64,000 nucleotides of DNA, taken from DASYXZ01 sp035946625. Lineage in GTDB: Bacteria; Acidobacteriota; Terriglobia; UBA7540. Made by a program: the position numbers and the translations under genes. Numbering within the stretch: the stretch's first letter is position 1; the number at the start of each line of letters is the position of its first letter. The stretch spans positions 1 to 64,000 of the forward strand of contig DASYZE010000023.1 of the NCBI GenBank assembly GCA_035946625.1, written 5' to 3'. Of the stretch, positions 48,671 through 56,783 are shown in pieces. The notes under the pieces were generated by a model, which made no database searches, was not told where the DNA came from, and worked only from the letters and a program-made list of their open reading frames with translations.

Positions 48671-49858
48671 TTATTGGATTGCCTGGAGCGCCCTCTCCAC
48701 AAGCGAATTGAATCCGCGATTGGATTGCGCGTTGGCATCGCGATCCGATTCGGAATGGACGGTATTGAAGGCGGCAATCACGGCGCGTTGATTGTGAGGG
48801 TTCATGACGAAGAATGTGGCAAATCCCGCCTGATGTCCCGTGTGTCCCACAAGGGTGATGGCATCCGCGCCCGAGCCGCGCGGGTAGAGGAAGAACGAGA
48901 GCCCCATGAATTCTGTCGGCGAATTCGTGGGGTCCGCGTCGACTGGGACAACGGGCTTCCACATTTCTTCAAGCGACTGCCGCGACAAGATCACGTCGGA
49001 ATTCGACCACGAGCTTGCACCGCTCAGAAACTCCACCCACTTTGCCAAGTCGCTCAAGGGCGCGTTGAGCCCGCCATTCGGCGTGGTGATGCCGGTATCG
49101 AACTCGCGGCCATTAGCCACGGCCTGAATGTGTCCCGCGCTGTCCGTGCTAATGGTGTAATTGTTGGAGCGGTCGGCCGCCAGGTGGTAGGGCGAAATGT
49201 TGAAGTAGCTGCGGGTCATGCCGAGTGGGGTGAGAATATTTTTTTGCACATAGGTTTCATACGGATCGCCGGTCAGCGCCTCGATCACCCGCGCCAGATA
49301 AATAAAACCCGGGTTCGAGTATTGGAATTTGGTCCCGGGCTCAAAGGCCAGTTCTTGGTAAGGCATCATGGCCACCAGTTGATTCCACTCGGTAGGCTCG
49401 AAAGGCTGCCAGGATTTGGCGTCGTCGCGGTAAGGCCAGGTGGGCGATTGAAAGCCCGACGAATGGGAGAGCAGGTGGCGCAGCGTCACCCGCTCAATGG
49501 CATGGTTGTCGCTATGGACGCGCCGCAGTTCCGGCACGTACTTGACGATGGGATCGTCGAGCGAGAGTTTGCCGCGGTCGCGCAACTGCATCACGGCGAC
49601 GGCAGTAAGCGTTTTGGTGACGGACGCCCAGTGAAAGATCGTATTGGCGTTTACCGGCTGATGTGCGTCACGGTCCGCCATGCCGAAGTTGTGGGACTCT
49701 GCGATCTCTCCCTTGTTCAAAACGATGTACGCCGCCCCTACCACGCCGTCTTTTTGCACAAAGGCGTCAAACATCGCTTGAAAGCTCTGCTCTTGACCGG
49801 GCGAAGGAATTGGGATGACCGAACAAATCAGGAAAGAGAAAATGAGGATTCCCCGCAT
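48671..49858 (-). CDS. Secreted serine beta-lactamase-fold hydrolase
   Basis: 395 residues from ATG 49858, where the signal peptide starts (RGILIFSFLICSVIPIPSPGQ); an in-frame ATG at 49909 is possible but would bury the signal. SVTK (S-x-x-K nucleophile motif), the YSN triplet (Y-x-N) and GHTGHQAG (the H/K-T-G position as H-T-G) are all present. This is the class C / esterase EstB / DD-peptidase group. Members hydrolyse esters, D-amino-acid peptides or beta-lactams; true lactamase activity is not implied. Confidence 0.8.
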   Translation of the reverse strand: MRGILIFSFLICSVIPIPSPGQEQSFQAMFDAFVQKDGVVGAAYIVLNKGEIAESHNFGMADRDAHQPVNANTIFHWASVTKTLTAVAVMQLRDRGKLSLDDPIVKYVPELRRVHSDNHAIERVTLRHLLSHSSGFQSPTWPYRDDAKSWQPFEPTEWNQLVAMMPYQELAFEPGTKFQYSNPGFIYLARVIEALTGDPYETYVQKNILTPLGMTRSYFNISPYHLAADRSNNYTISTDSAGHIQAVANGREFDTGITTPNGGLNAPLSDLAKWVEFLSGASSWSNSDVILSRQSLEEMWKPVVPVDADPTNSPTEFMGLSFFLYPRGSGADAITLVGHTGHQAGFATFFVMNPHNQRAVIAAFNTVHSESDRDANAQSNRGFNSLVERALQAIQ

Positions 49859-50170
49859 GTTCGGCAGTGCGCATTCCGGCCGTATTGATTCCGTCCAATC
49901 CTGATTCATGAGTTGTTTTTCCCGGCCAATATGACCCATCCCCTAACACCTGTCCTCAGGCCGGCAGGCTTCGAGAGAATATCATCGGATTCCCTTCAGT
50001 GGTAGCGCGGAGTCTCGTTTTGCAGAGGCGCGCAGGCATTAATCGGTTCAGGATTGATTTGTGACGCGGAGCAAAATTCCAAACTGATCGCGGGCGTGTA
50101 CGAGCTATCCAATCCTCCTGAAGATGATAGCCCCATGGACGAAGACAAGGTACTCTTGATTCTAAATATT
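49859..50170. other. Spacer between serine hydrolase and VapBC genes
   Basis: No gene of confidence on either strand. A short frame from 50054 runs into the antitoxin in frame but has no ribosome site; I treat it as leader. Confidence 0.5.
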
Positions 50171-50211
50171 CTGGATAGTAGAATGATCTATCTAGATTGT
50201 TATCTATCCAG
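50171..50211. promoter_or_regulatory. Candidate VapB operator palindrome
   Basis: CTGGATAG (50171-50178) and CTATCCAG (50204-50211) are a perfect 8-bp inverted pair, with a secondary GATCTATCTAGAT near-palindrome between. The right arm overlaps the antitoxin ribosome site (AGGAGG at 50209-50214). In VapBC-type operons the antitoxin-toxin complex binds such palindromes over the start, so autoregulation is expected. Confidence 0.6.
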
Positions 50212-50221
50212 GAGGCATGCC

Positions 50222-50461
50222 ATGACGGTGGGGATTTTTGAAGCCAAGCAGAAGCTCTCGGAACTGGTGGAAAGAGCGTCCCACGGCGAAGAGATCGTGA
50301 TCACGCGCCGCGGAAGAGAGCAGGCTCGACTGGTTGCGATGCCCGCGCAGCGCGGGCGAACCTTGAAGGAAATCTTCGACTCGATTCGGAGCCGGCCACG
50401 GATCAGCCTTCGCAAAGGTCTTACGATCAAGGGCATGATCGAGGAGGGCCGACGATTTTGA
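50222..50461 (+). CDS. Phd/YefM-family antitoxin (VapB-like)
   Basis: 79 residues. ATG 50222 lies seven bases after AGGAGG. TVGIFEAKQKLSELVERASHGEEIVITRRGREQARL is the full Phd/YefM DNA-binding fold (F-E-A-K...L...V...G-E...I-T-R-x-G). The C-terminal part (LKEIFDSIRSRPRISLRKG) would wrap the toxin. It binds and neutralises the PIN protein encoded by the overlapping gene and represses the pair through the palindrome at 50171-50211. Confidence 0.85.
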   Translation: MTVGIFEAKQKLSELVERASHGEEIVITRRGREQARLVAMPAQRGRTLKEIFDSIRSRPRISLRKGLTIKGMIEEGRRF

Positions 50462-50868
50462 GCTATTTGGTTCTGGACGCTTCGTGCGCGATCGGATGGA
50501 TGGTGGACACCCCCACGCCGCGTTTGGCCCTTCGCGCGCTTCAGCTTCTTCAATCGGGCAGTATTGGAGTCGTCCCCGACCTGTGGCACTACGAGGTTAC
50601 CAATGCGTTGGTGGTGGCAGAGCGGCGGGGCCGTGTGTCCGCACAGGTTGTCTCCGGGCACATCAGCGACATCGAACGTCTTGCCGCGTTCCTGGAACTC
50701 AGCCCCACCACACCCTCAGCCCTTATGACTGCGGCCCGCCACTCCGGGTTAACTGCCTATGATGCCGCATATTTCGAACTCGCTCTGCGGCGCAATCTAC
50801 CGCTGGCCACCCTCGACGATAAGTTACGGGCCGCCGCCCAGAAGGCTGGCATCGAACTTGTTCGCTAA
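50458..50868 (+). CDS. PIN-domain RNase toxin (VapC-like)
   Basis: 136 residues. TTG start overlaps the antitoxin stop (TTGA), with GAGGAGG ten bases upstream. VLDASCAIGW (first Asp), a YEVTNALVVAERRG helix with Glu, LTAYDAAYFELALR (Asp of T-x-Y-D-A) and LATLDDKLRAAA (last Asp pair) give the four acidic residues of PIN RNases. It would cut a specific RNA when freed from the antitoxin. Class of target unknown. Confidence 0.85.
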   Translation: MSYLVLDASCAIGWMVDTPTPRLALRALQLLQSGSIGVVPDLWHYEVTNALVVAERRGRVSAQVVSGHISDIERLAAFLELSPTTPSALMTAARHSGLTAYDAAYFELALRRNLPLATLDDKLRAAAQKAGIELVR

Positions 50869-51131
50869 AAACCCCCGGCGGAGCGAGGAATCTGCGAACG
50901 GGAAGGGCAAGAGTGAGCGGCGATCCTTTCGATTAACGAATCTCCTGCAACCGCTTGACCGGGCAGCTTCTGTGCGGTCTAATTAGGCTTGACGGCGGAA
51001 AGAGACAGTCGGCTATAAGGGCGAAGAAACGAAAATCGAAAACTTGACCTCTGGATTCCCGCTTTCGCGGGAATGACCTGGGGTTCGAGATTCGCAAATT
51101 GTCGAAGCGGAATCTATTGGAGGGAAAATTT
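50869..51131. other. Spacer with a dispersed hairpin repeat
   Basis: Carries the ATTCCCGC-TTTC-GCGGGAAT hairpin (51055-51074), a commonly dispersed bacterial repeat, but no other feature. Read toward the VapC gene it could act as a terminator; read toward the reductase it lies about 60 bases before the start. Confidence 0.5.
51055..51074. repeat. Hairpin repeat ATTCCCGC/GCGGGAAT
   Basis: Perfect 8-bp stem with a TTTC loop inside a CTGGATTCCCGCTTTCGCGG context, a widely dispersed type of repeat. One copy in this window. Confidence 0.7.
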
Positions 51132-52016
51132 ATGCGTAACTTCTCCCGGCGTGATTTTCTGAAGACCGGAATTGCCGCAGCGGTGGCGGCAGGGGCCGGA
51201 AGTGTGCCCCTTCGAGCGGCGCGCGAGACGGCGGCGGATTGGGTGACGCTCGGCAAGTCGGGCGTGAAGGTGACGCGGCTCGCCTTGGGCACGGGCACGA
51301 TGAGCGGTGAAGTGCAGCGCGAGATGGGGCAGGAACAATTCACGCGGCTGGTGCGCTACGCTTACGACCAGGGCGTCCGCTTCTTCGAGACGGCGGAGAG
51401 TTACGGCGACATGCACCGCATGCTGGGCGTGGCGCTGAAGGGCATTCCGCGGGATAGCTACCGGCTGATGTCCAAGGTGACCACGCGCGAGGGCGTGGAT
51501 CCCATGGAAAAAATCGACGAGCTGCGCAAACTTGCCAACACCGAATATTTCGACATTATGCTGCTGCACTGGCAGCACCAGGGCACGTGGCCCACGGACA
51601 GCCAGCGCTGGCAAGACGGCATCATGGAGGCTCAACAGAAACACGCAGTGCTCAGCCACGGCGCGTCCGTGCACGGCCTGCCGGCGTTGCGCCGGGTGCC
51701 GGACATGAACTGGCTCCAGGTGGCGATGATCCGCATGAACCATAAAGGCGTGGCCATGGACGCCGAGGACTACATGACGCACGGACTGGGCAACGTGCCG
51801 GAGGTCGTCCAGCACGTGAAAGAGGCCCGGCAGGCGGGCATGGGCGTGATCAGCATGAAGCTGGTGGGCGAGGGCCGGTTCACCAACCGCGAGGACCGCC
51901 AGGCGGCGATGCGATATGCGTTCCGAACCGCCGGCGTTGATTGTGTGACCGTAGGCTATAAGAACACGGCTGAAGTCGACGAGGCGATTGAGAATTTGAA
52001 TCTGGCTCTGGCGTGA
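51132..52016 (+). CDS. Tat-exported aldo/keto reductase
   Basis: ATG 51132 seven bases after GGAGGG gives 294 residues. N-terminus NFSRRDFLKTGIAAAVAAGAG is a twin-arginine signal (S-R-R-D-F-L-K), so it is exported folded. Then VKVTRLALGTGTMSG, a Y in TAESYGD (catalytic Tyr), SKVTT (Lys), and LLHWQHQG (His) are the AKR active-site set. A NADPH-dependent carbonyl reductase in the periplasm is uncommon, but several Acidobacteriota and Planctomycetes carry such Tat-AKR proteins. Length near normal. Lies alone. Confidence 0.85.
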   Translation: MRNFSRRDFLKTGIAAAVAAGAGSVPLRAARETAADWVTLGKSGVKVTRLALGTGTMSGEVQREMGQEQFTRLVRYAYDQGVRFFETAESYGDMHRMLGVALKGIPRDSYRLMSKVTTREGVDPMEKIDELRKLANTEYFDIMLLHWQHQGTWPTDSQRWQDGIMEAQQKHAVLSHGASVHGLPALRRVPDMNWLQVAMIRMNHKGVAMDAEDYMTHGLGNVPEVVQHVKEARQAGMGVISMKLVGEGRFTNREDRQAAMRYAFRTAGVDCVTVGYKNTAEVDEAIENLNLALA

Positions 52017-52150
52017 GAGAGTGCAGATCCTAGCGCAGCATTCAGGTTTTTGAGAATCCTTAGAGTTGCCACTTGGATAGGTTCACGCATGGCCGGCAAA
52101 GGCGGCAGCTTTGCAGCCGCAGTCCAAGGCCCCCGTGACGGGCGGCTGGT

Positions 52151-52375
52151 TTACGATTGCGGGCGAAGCCCGCCGGGGACTGCGGTTGCAGCAGCTACCG
52201 CCTTCTTCAACCCCGCAAGGTAGCATTTGATGGCATCCTTGGCCATTCGCCGGGCGTGTTCCAGGCTCTTTCCCTTCTTCACCAGTCGGGGCAGCGCCGG
52301 CACCACCACGGTGTAGCCGCCCTGTCCGTTCGATTCGAAAAACGCGCTGTACTCATGCAACTTCTGGCTCTTCAT
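52151..52375 (-). CDS. HicB-family antitoxin-like protein, orphan
   Basis: 74 residues. HEYSAFFESNGQGGYTVVVPALPRLVKKGKSLEHARRMAKDAIKCYL is the partial RNase-H-like HicB fold (GYTVVVPxLP ... A-R-x-x-A-x-x-A-I). No HicA (dsRBD-like toxin, ~60 residues, G-S-H-x-x-x motif) could be found in the flanking 150 bp on either side. Orphan HicBs are common and may act as regulators. Confidence 0.75.
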   Translation of the reverse strand: MKSQKLHEYSAFFESNGQGGYTVVVPALPRLVKKGKSLEHARRMAKDAIKCYLAGLKKAVAAATAVPGGLRPQS

Positions 52376-52866
52376 TCTTAATCCCGAACGTGCTCTTGGG
52401 GCTGTGTAAATGTCCGTTTTCTTTGTGATTGTAAAGGTAAATGGTATCCCCCTGTGGAGTTGAAGTGGATGAGTCGAAAGAGGAGGAAAGATACCGCGAC
52501 ATGGGCGGGGGTAGGCAGTCGGTTAACGCCTTAACCGCTCCACTCGAAAGGAAGTCGGTTCCAATCCAATCTTTCCAGTGCTTTTCATTCGCTTAGGACT
52601 GGGTATTATTTCGATGATCGGCATCCTAATCAAACATTTTACGACGAGGTAGAGACAAAATCGGCGTCCGCGCTTACCGGCAGCTTCCCATTCAAAGGAC
52701 ATTTTGGCTTAACTTCTCCATCTGGACGCGGGGAAGCCTGCACCGAAGAGTTGGGCATCGGGGATGAAAGCCCAGCCGCGCTGGATGTGCTTCGGCACCA
52801 AGGTGTCGGTTCCCCGTCAGGACGCCCGCGTCCTGTCACGTAATCCGTCTCTTGCCCCCTATTAAT
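52376..52866. other. Gene-free stretch with one structured segment
   Basis: Contains the tRNA-like element at 52485-52576. The remaining ~290 bp before purB shows only short frames without motifs; nothing further seen. Confidence 0.5.
52485..52576 (+). other. tRNA-like structured element, degenerate
   Basis: GGAAAGAT (52485-52492) pairs with ATCTTTCC (52569-52576), an 8-bp outer stem over 92 nt. Inside lie CCGC/GCGG (D-arm-like), a 7-bp hairpin CGGTTAA-CGCC-TTAACCG (about 52519-52536), and GGTTCCAATCC, which differs from the T-loop consensus by one base. The hairpin loop is 4 nt (or 8 with a shorter stem), not the 7 of an anticodon loop, so a working tRNA is unlikely. Could be a tRNA pseudogene or another small structured RNA. 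Confidence 0.35.
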
Positions 52867-54162
52867 TCATTCCCCGAACACTCGACGAAACATCGCGTCC
52901 ACGTGGGTGAGGTAGCGTTGGACGTTGAAGACAGCGGCAATTGCGTCGCTGGAAAGGAAGCGGCGAATATCTTCGTCGCGCTCGACGAGTGATTGGAAGT
53001 CTTCCCGCGATTCCCAAACCTTCATGGCGTTGCGCTGCACCCATTGGTAGGCGTCTTCGCGTGCCGCGCCCTTTTGCACCAGGTCCAACAGCAACTGGCC
53101 GGAATAAATCAGCCCTTTCATCTGATTTAGGTTCTCGATCATGCGCCCGGGGTAGACCAACATGGTTTCCACAAGCTTGGTGGTTTTTTCGAGCAGGTAA
53201 TCGGCGAGGATGGTGGAGTCGGGCAGGATCACGCGCTCGACCGAGGAGTGGGAGATATCGCGCTCGTGCCACAGCGCAACATTCTCAAGCGCCGCCTGGG
53301 CGTTGGCCCGCACCACGCGTGCCAGACCGCAGATCTGCTCGGAGGTCACAGGGTTGCGCTTGTGGGGCATGGCGGATGAACCTTTTTGCCCGGGCGCAAA
53401 ATATTCCTCCGCTTCGCGCACTTCGGTGCGCTGCAACCCGCGAACTTCGAGTGCGATTTTTTCAAGTGACGCGGCCATCACGGCCAGGGTGCATACGTAA
53501 AAAGCGTGCCGGTCGCGCTGGATCACCTGGCTGGAGATGGGCGCCGGCGCCAGGCCGAGCTTCGAGCAAATGCGCTCCTCGAGCTCCGGGGTCGAGTGGC
53601 CGTACATGCCCACGGCCCCGGAAATCTTGCCTACGCGCAACTGCTCGGCGGCAAACTTCAGCCGCTCCAAATTGCGCCTTGACTCCGCGTACCAAATAGC
53701 AAGCTTGCATCCGAGGGTGATGGGCTCGGCGTGGATGCCGTGCGTCCGTCCCATCATGGGCGTGTGTTTGAACTCATGGGCGCGCTTTTTCAGCACTTCA
53801 CTCAGGCGCTCCAGGCCCGCCAGCAGAATTTTCGATGCATCGCGGATTTGGAGCGCCTGCGCGGTGTCCACCACATCGTTAGAGGTGAGTCCATAGTGCA
53901 GGTAACGTGCCTCAGCCCCCACACTCTCCGCCACATTGGTCGTGAAGGCGATCACGTCGTGCTTCACCTGCTTTTCGATTTCCAGGATGCGCTCAACGTT
54001 GAACGCGCTTTTCTCGCGCAAGGCGCGCGCGGCCTCGGCAGGGATCATCCCCATCTCAGCCTCAGCCTCGGCCGTGGCCAGTTCCACGTCCAGCCAGCAC
54101 TGGAACTTGTTCTGGTCGCTCCAGATTTTGCCCATCTCCGGGCGGGTGTAACGTTGAATCAT
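52867..54162 (-). CDS. purB: Adenylosuccinate lyase
   Basis: 431 residues, full length, ATG 54162. Hallmarks: IQRYTRPEMGKIWSDQNKF start, HDVIAFTTNVAES, YLHYGLTSNDVVDTA, GRTHGIHAEPITLG (catalytic His), and the fumarase-superfamily signature GSSAMPHKRNP. It makes AMP from adenylosuccinate and AICAR from SAICAR in purine synthesis. No other pur gene is next to it; the GxxExxY and MBL genes lie just upstream on the same strand. Essential housekeeping gene. Confidence 0.95.
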   Translation of the reverse strand: MIQRYTRPEMGKIWSDQNKFQCWLDVELATAEAEAEMGMIPAEAARALREKSAFNVERILEIEKQVKHDVIAFTTNVAESVGAEARYLHYGLTSNDVVDTAQALQIRDASKILLAGLERLSEVLKKRAHEFKHTPMMGRTHGIHAEPITLGCKLAIWYAESRRNLERLKFAAEQLRVGKISGAVGMYGHSTPELEERICSKLGLAPAPISSQVIQRDRHAFYVCTLAVMAASLEKIALEVRGLQRTEVREAEEYFAPGQKGSSAMPHKRNPVTSEQICGLARVVRANAQAALENVALWHERDISHSSVERVILPDSTILADYLLEKTTKLVETMLVYPGRMIENLNQMKGLIYSGQLLLDLVQKGAAREDAYQWVQRNAMKVWESREDFQSLVERDEDIRRFLSSDAIAAVFNVQRYLTHVDAMFRRVFGE

Positions 54163-54168
54163 GGGATT

Positions 54169-54197
54169 ATCCGCAGATTACACAGATTTCACGGATT
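54169..54197. repeat. Left inverted repeat of GxxExxY cassette
   Basis: ATCCGCAGATTAC (54169-54181) followed by ACAGATTTCACGGATT words of about 9-bp period. Its reverse complement recurs at 54602-54614. The TAA stop of the GxxExxY gene (54178-54180) lies within it. Confidence 0.75.
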
Positions 54198-54588
54198 TAG
54201 AAAAGACGAAACGACGGTACTGTAATGACTCTGTGCCGAAGTTCAAGAGTAAACCAACTTCGTGTCCTGTGGCTTTCAAATAATTGAGAACCTGAGCTTC
54301 CTCCACTCCCGTAAGCAACGAGACACCCTTGAGCTCCACGATGGCAGAATCAAAACAGACGAAGTCAGCGCGATAAGTGGTTGCCAGTCGCTTCCCCTTG
54401 TAAAAAATTGGCAACTCGACTTCTCTTTCAAATGGAACGCCGCGCGCAGAGAGTTCGACTGCCAGCGTCTCTTGATACACAGCTTCCAGGAATCCACAAC
54501 CAAGGTGTCGATGCACCTCCATCGCAGCCCCGATAATGGCATAAGTCTTAGGGTCTCGCTCTTGATTGTTCTTTGTTGTTCCTTTCAT
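54178..54588 (-). CDS. GxxExxY family protein
   Basis: 136 residues, ATG 54588. GCGFLEAVYQETLAVEL carries the family's namesake G-F-L-E-x-x-Y, then PFEREVELPIFYKGKRLATTYRADFVC and IVELKGVSLLTGVEEAQVLNYLKATGHEVGLLLNFG. This is a PD-(D/E)XK-like core with D (ADFVC), E-L-K and Q. The biochemical role of the family is unknown; these genes behave like small mobile cassettes. Here the gene is enclosed by inverted copies of a CCGCAGATTAC repeat and inserted between purB and the MBL gene. Confidence 0.85.
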   Translation of the reverse strand: MKGTTKNNQERDPKTYAIIGAAMEVHRHLGCGFLEAVYQETLAVELSARGVPFEREVELPIFYKGKRLATTYRADFVCFDSAIVELKGVSLLTGVEEAQVLNYLKATGHEVGLLLNFGTESLQYRRFVFSKSVKSV

Positions 54589-54614
54589 CTGTGTAACCTG
54601 CGTAATCTGCGGAT
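54587..54614. repeat. Right inverted repeat of GxxExxY cassette
   Basis: ATCTGTGTAACCTGCGTAATCTGCGGAT, of which GTAATCTGCGGAT (54602-54614) is the exact reverse complement of the left copy. It overlaps the gene's start codon and abuts the MBL hydrolase stop codon (54614-54616). Confidence 0.75.
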
Positions 54615-55390
54615 CAGAATTGGAAGACTTTGGTGGGGGCGGTCTGGCTGGCCAGGTGCAATTCGGGCGAGCCGTTCTTGCGGCTTTGCAGGGCTTCGAG
54701 CGCGGTCATGCGGGCGATTTCCGGGTGGTTGTTATTTTCGCTCAGGTGGGCGAGCACCAATACCTGGGCAGCGCCGTCAAAATCTTCCGTCAAAAATTCG
54801 GCAGTGCTGCGGTTGGAGAGATGACCGTGCCGGCTCATCACGCGCTGCTTCACGTACCACGGATAGGGCCCGACCTTGAGCATCTCGGTGTCGTGGTTCG
54901 ATTCGAAAATCAGGCAGTGGCAGCCAAGCAGGTGTTGCTTCACGAGTTCCGGGACGTACCCGAGGTCCGTCACCACGCCCAATTTGATGCCTTGTGATTC
55001 CAGGGTGAAGGCGATGGGGTCGGCCGCGTCGTGCGGGATGGAGAACGGCGTTACTTCAATATCGCCCACGCTAAATTTCCGGCCGGCAGAAATCGATTCA
55101 AAGGCGGTGAGGCGCGCGTCCCACTGAATGGCGGCGCGCGTTTCCGCCGAGATATAGACGGGAACCTTGAGGTCGAGCGCCAGTCCCTTCAGACCGTTGA
55201 CGTGGTCGCTGTGCTCGTGGGTGATGAGAATGGCGTCGCATCCCTCGGCCGTTTCACCCGCGGCAGCCAGGCGCGCGTGCGTCTCCTTCTTGCTGAAGCC
55301 GGCATCCACCAACAGGCGCGTTTTCTCCGTCACCACCAGCGTGGAGTTGCCGCGACTACCACTCCCCAGCACGCAGACACGAACGCTCAA
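54614..55390 (-). CDS. MBL-fold hydrolase (YycJ/WalJ-like)
   Basis: 258 residues. TTG 55390, seven bases after GGGAGAAC. CVLGSGSRGNSTLVV then LLVDAGFSKKE, ITHEHSDHVNG (H-x-H-x-D-H di-metal motif), and FESNHDTEML (late Asp/His) define the YycJ branch of metallo-beta-lactamase-fold enzymes, which act as 5'-exonucleases or related DNA-processing enzymes in Firmicutes. Cytosolic. Probably co-transcribed with the GxxExxY gene and purB. Substrate assignment is from family only. Confidence 0.85.
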   Translation of the reverse strand: MSVRVCVLGSGSRGNSTLVVTEKTRLLVDAGFSKKETHARLAAAGETAEGCDAILITHEHSDHVNGLKGLALDLKVPVYISAETRAAIQWDARLTAFESISAGRKFSVGDIEVTPFSIPHDAADPIAFTLESQGIKLGVVTDLGYVPELVKQHLLGCHCLIFESNHDTEMLKVGPYPWYVKQRVMSRHGHLSNRSTAEFLTEDFDGAAQVLVLAHLSENNNHPEIARMTALEALQSRKNGSPELHLASQTAPTKVFQF

Positions 55391-55517
55391 AGGTTCTCCC
55401 GGCGCATCGATCGAGGAGGCGCGCGCTGCGCGCGCCTTTCAATATCCCGACAATTATAAGCCCAATGGGCGGGGAGGATAGGGGAGAAATCCCGAACAGG
55501 GAAAAACTCCGGGCGGT

Positions 55518-56783
55518 TTAGCAAGCCAGGTCGCGGCGGGAAATCTTTAAACCATGGAGAGGGCCGAGGACGGTCAAGGCGATTTCATCGCGCACAAACA
55601 GGTCGCGCGCGACGTCGCGCACGTCTGCGGTGGTCACCGCGTCAATTCCGGCGGCAATTTCATCGAGAGAAATGTGGCGGCCGAAAATCATTTCCTGGCG
55701 AGCCAGGTTGGACATGCGGCTGGGCGTGGACTCGAGGCTCAGCAGCATGCTGCCTTTCAAGTAATCTTTGGCGCGCTGCAACTCTTCGTCGGGAAGAGAA
55801 TGGGACTTCAACTGGTGGAACTCTTCAAGGGTCAGGTCCACCACCTGACGCGCGTTGGCGGTGGAAGTGCCGGCGTAAACGCTCAGGCAGCCCGCATCCC
55901 GAAAACTCGATATGCCGGAGAACACGGCGTAAGCCAGGCCGCGTTTTTCACGAATATTCTGAAACAGCCGCGAGCTCATTCCCCCGCCCAGGACGGTATT
56001 CAGGATGTAGCAGGCGTAGCGTTTTTCGTGGGACTGGTGGTAGGCGGGCGTGCCGATGCAAACGTGCACCTGCTCCAGGGTTTTCTTCCGGCGCAATTCG
56101 ATGTTGGGGTGCGCCACCGGCGCATGGCCGTCTTTCAGGGTTCGCCCGGACACCTTGCTGCCAAATTCACTTGAAACTAGGTCCACCACCCGGTCATGCT
56201 TCAAATGTCCGGCCGCCGTGATGAGCATGATATTGGGGGTGTAATGCCGTCGAAAAAAAGCGAGCAGCTCGCGGCGGTCAAAACCCGCCACGGTGCGCCG
56301 CGTCCCCAGAATCGGGCGGCCCAGCGCGTGTCCTTTCCAATAACGGCCGGTAAATATCTCGTGCACCAGATCGTCGGGCGTGTCTTCCACCATCTTAATC
56401 TCTTCCTGAATCACCTGGCTTTCCTTGGCGATATCTTCTTGCCGAAAAAGCGGATACTTTACCAGGTCGGCGAGAATTTCAAAGGCCCTGGGCAGGTGTT
56501 CGTCCAGAGCCTTGATGGAAAATCCGGTGGTCTCTTTGGCCGTAAACGCATCCAGGTGCCCGCCAATGGAGTCTGCCGAGCGCGCAATCTCCTCCGCCGA
56601 ACGATTCTTCGTGCCCTTGAATAGCATGTGCTCGATGAAATGGGAAATCCCGTTTTCCGGTTCGCGCTCGTGGCGCGAGCCCGTTTTCAGCCAGATGCCG
56701 ATGGAGACGGAACGAACGGCGGGCATCGGCTCAGTGATAATGGTGAGGCCGTTGGCAAGAACTTCTTTCTTCACTTTCGTCAT
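55518..56783 (-). CDS. M16 family zinc peptidase
   Basis: 421 residues from ATG 56783 (the open frame runs to 57002 but lacks family residues). TKVKKEVLANGLTIITEPMP then ISHFIEHMLFKGT with the inverted zinc motif H-F-x-E-H (48-52) and a third ligand Glu about 76 residues on. The C-terminal half has the R/Y pair of the M16B inactive-like half (NTVLGGGMSSRLFQNIREKRGLAYAV). Bacterial single-gene M16 enzymes cut peptides in the cytosol; often next to dut or the 5'-end of DNA-repair genes. Complete. Confidence 0.9.
   Translation of the reverse strand: MTKVKKEVLANGLTIITEPMPAVRSVSIGIWLKTGSRHEREPENGISHFIEHMLFKGTKNRSAEEIARSADSIGGHLDAFTAKETTGFSIKALDEHLPRAFEILADLVKYPLFRQEDIAKESQVIQEEIKMVEDTPDDLVHEIFTGRYWKGHALGRPILGTRRTVAGFDRRELLAFFRRHYTPNIMLITAAGHLKHDRVVDLVSSEFGSKVSGRTLKDGHAPVAHPNIELRRKKTLEQVHVCIGTPAYHQSHEKRYACYILNTVLGGGMSSRLFQNIREKRGLAYAVFSGISSFRDAGCLSVYAGTSTANARQVVDLTLEEFHQLKSHSLPDEELQRAKDYLKGSMLLSLESTPSRMSNLARQEMIFGRHISLDEIAAGIDAVTTADVRDVARDLFVRDEIALTVLGPLHGLKISRRDLAC

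Noticed and set aside
48674..49888. 404-codon + strand frame opposite the serine hydrolase
   Set aside because: Antisense shadow of a clear beta-lactamase-fold gene with catalytic motifs on the minus strand.
51055..51074. Rho-independent terminator at the ATTCCCGC hairpin
   Set aside because: Stem is good but no T-run follows on either strand; it fits a dispersed repeat better.
52151..52500. HicA toxin partner for the HicB-like gene
   Set aside because: Searched both flanks for a ~60-residue dsRBD-like frame with the GSH motif; none found.
52639..52839. 66-residue minus-strand frame upstream of purB region
   Set aside because: Low-complexity Ser/Pro composition, no ribosome site, no motif.
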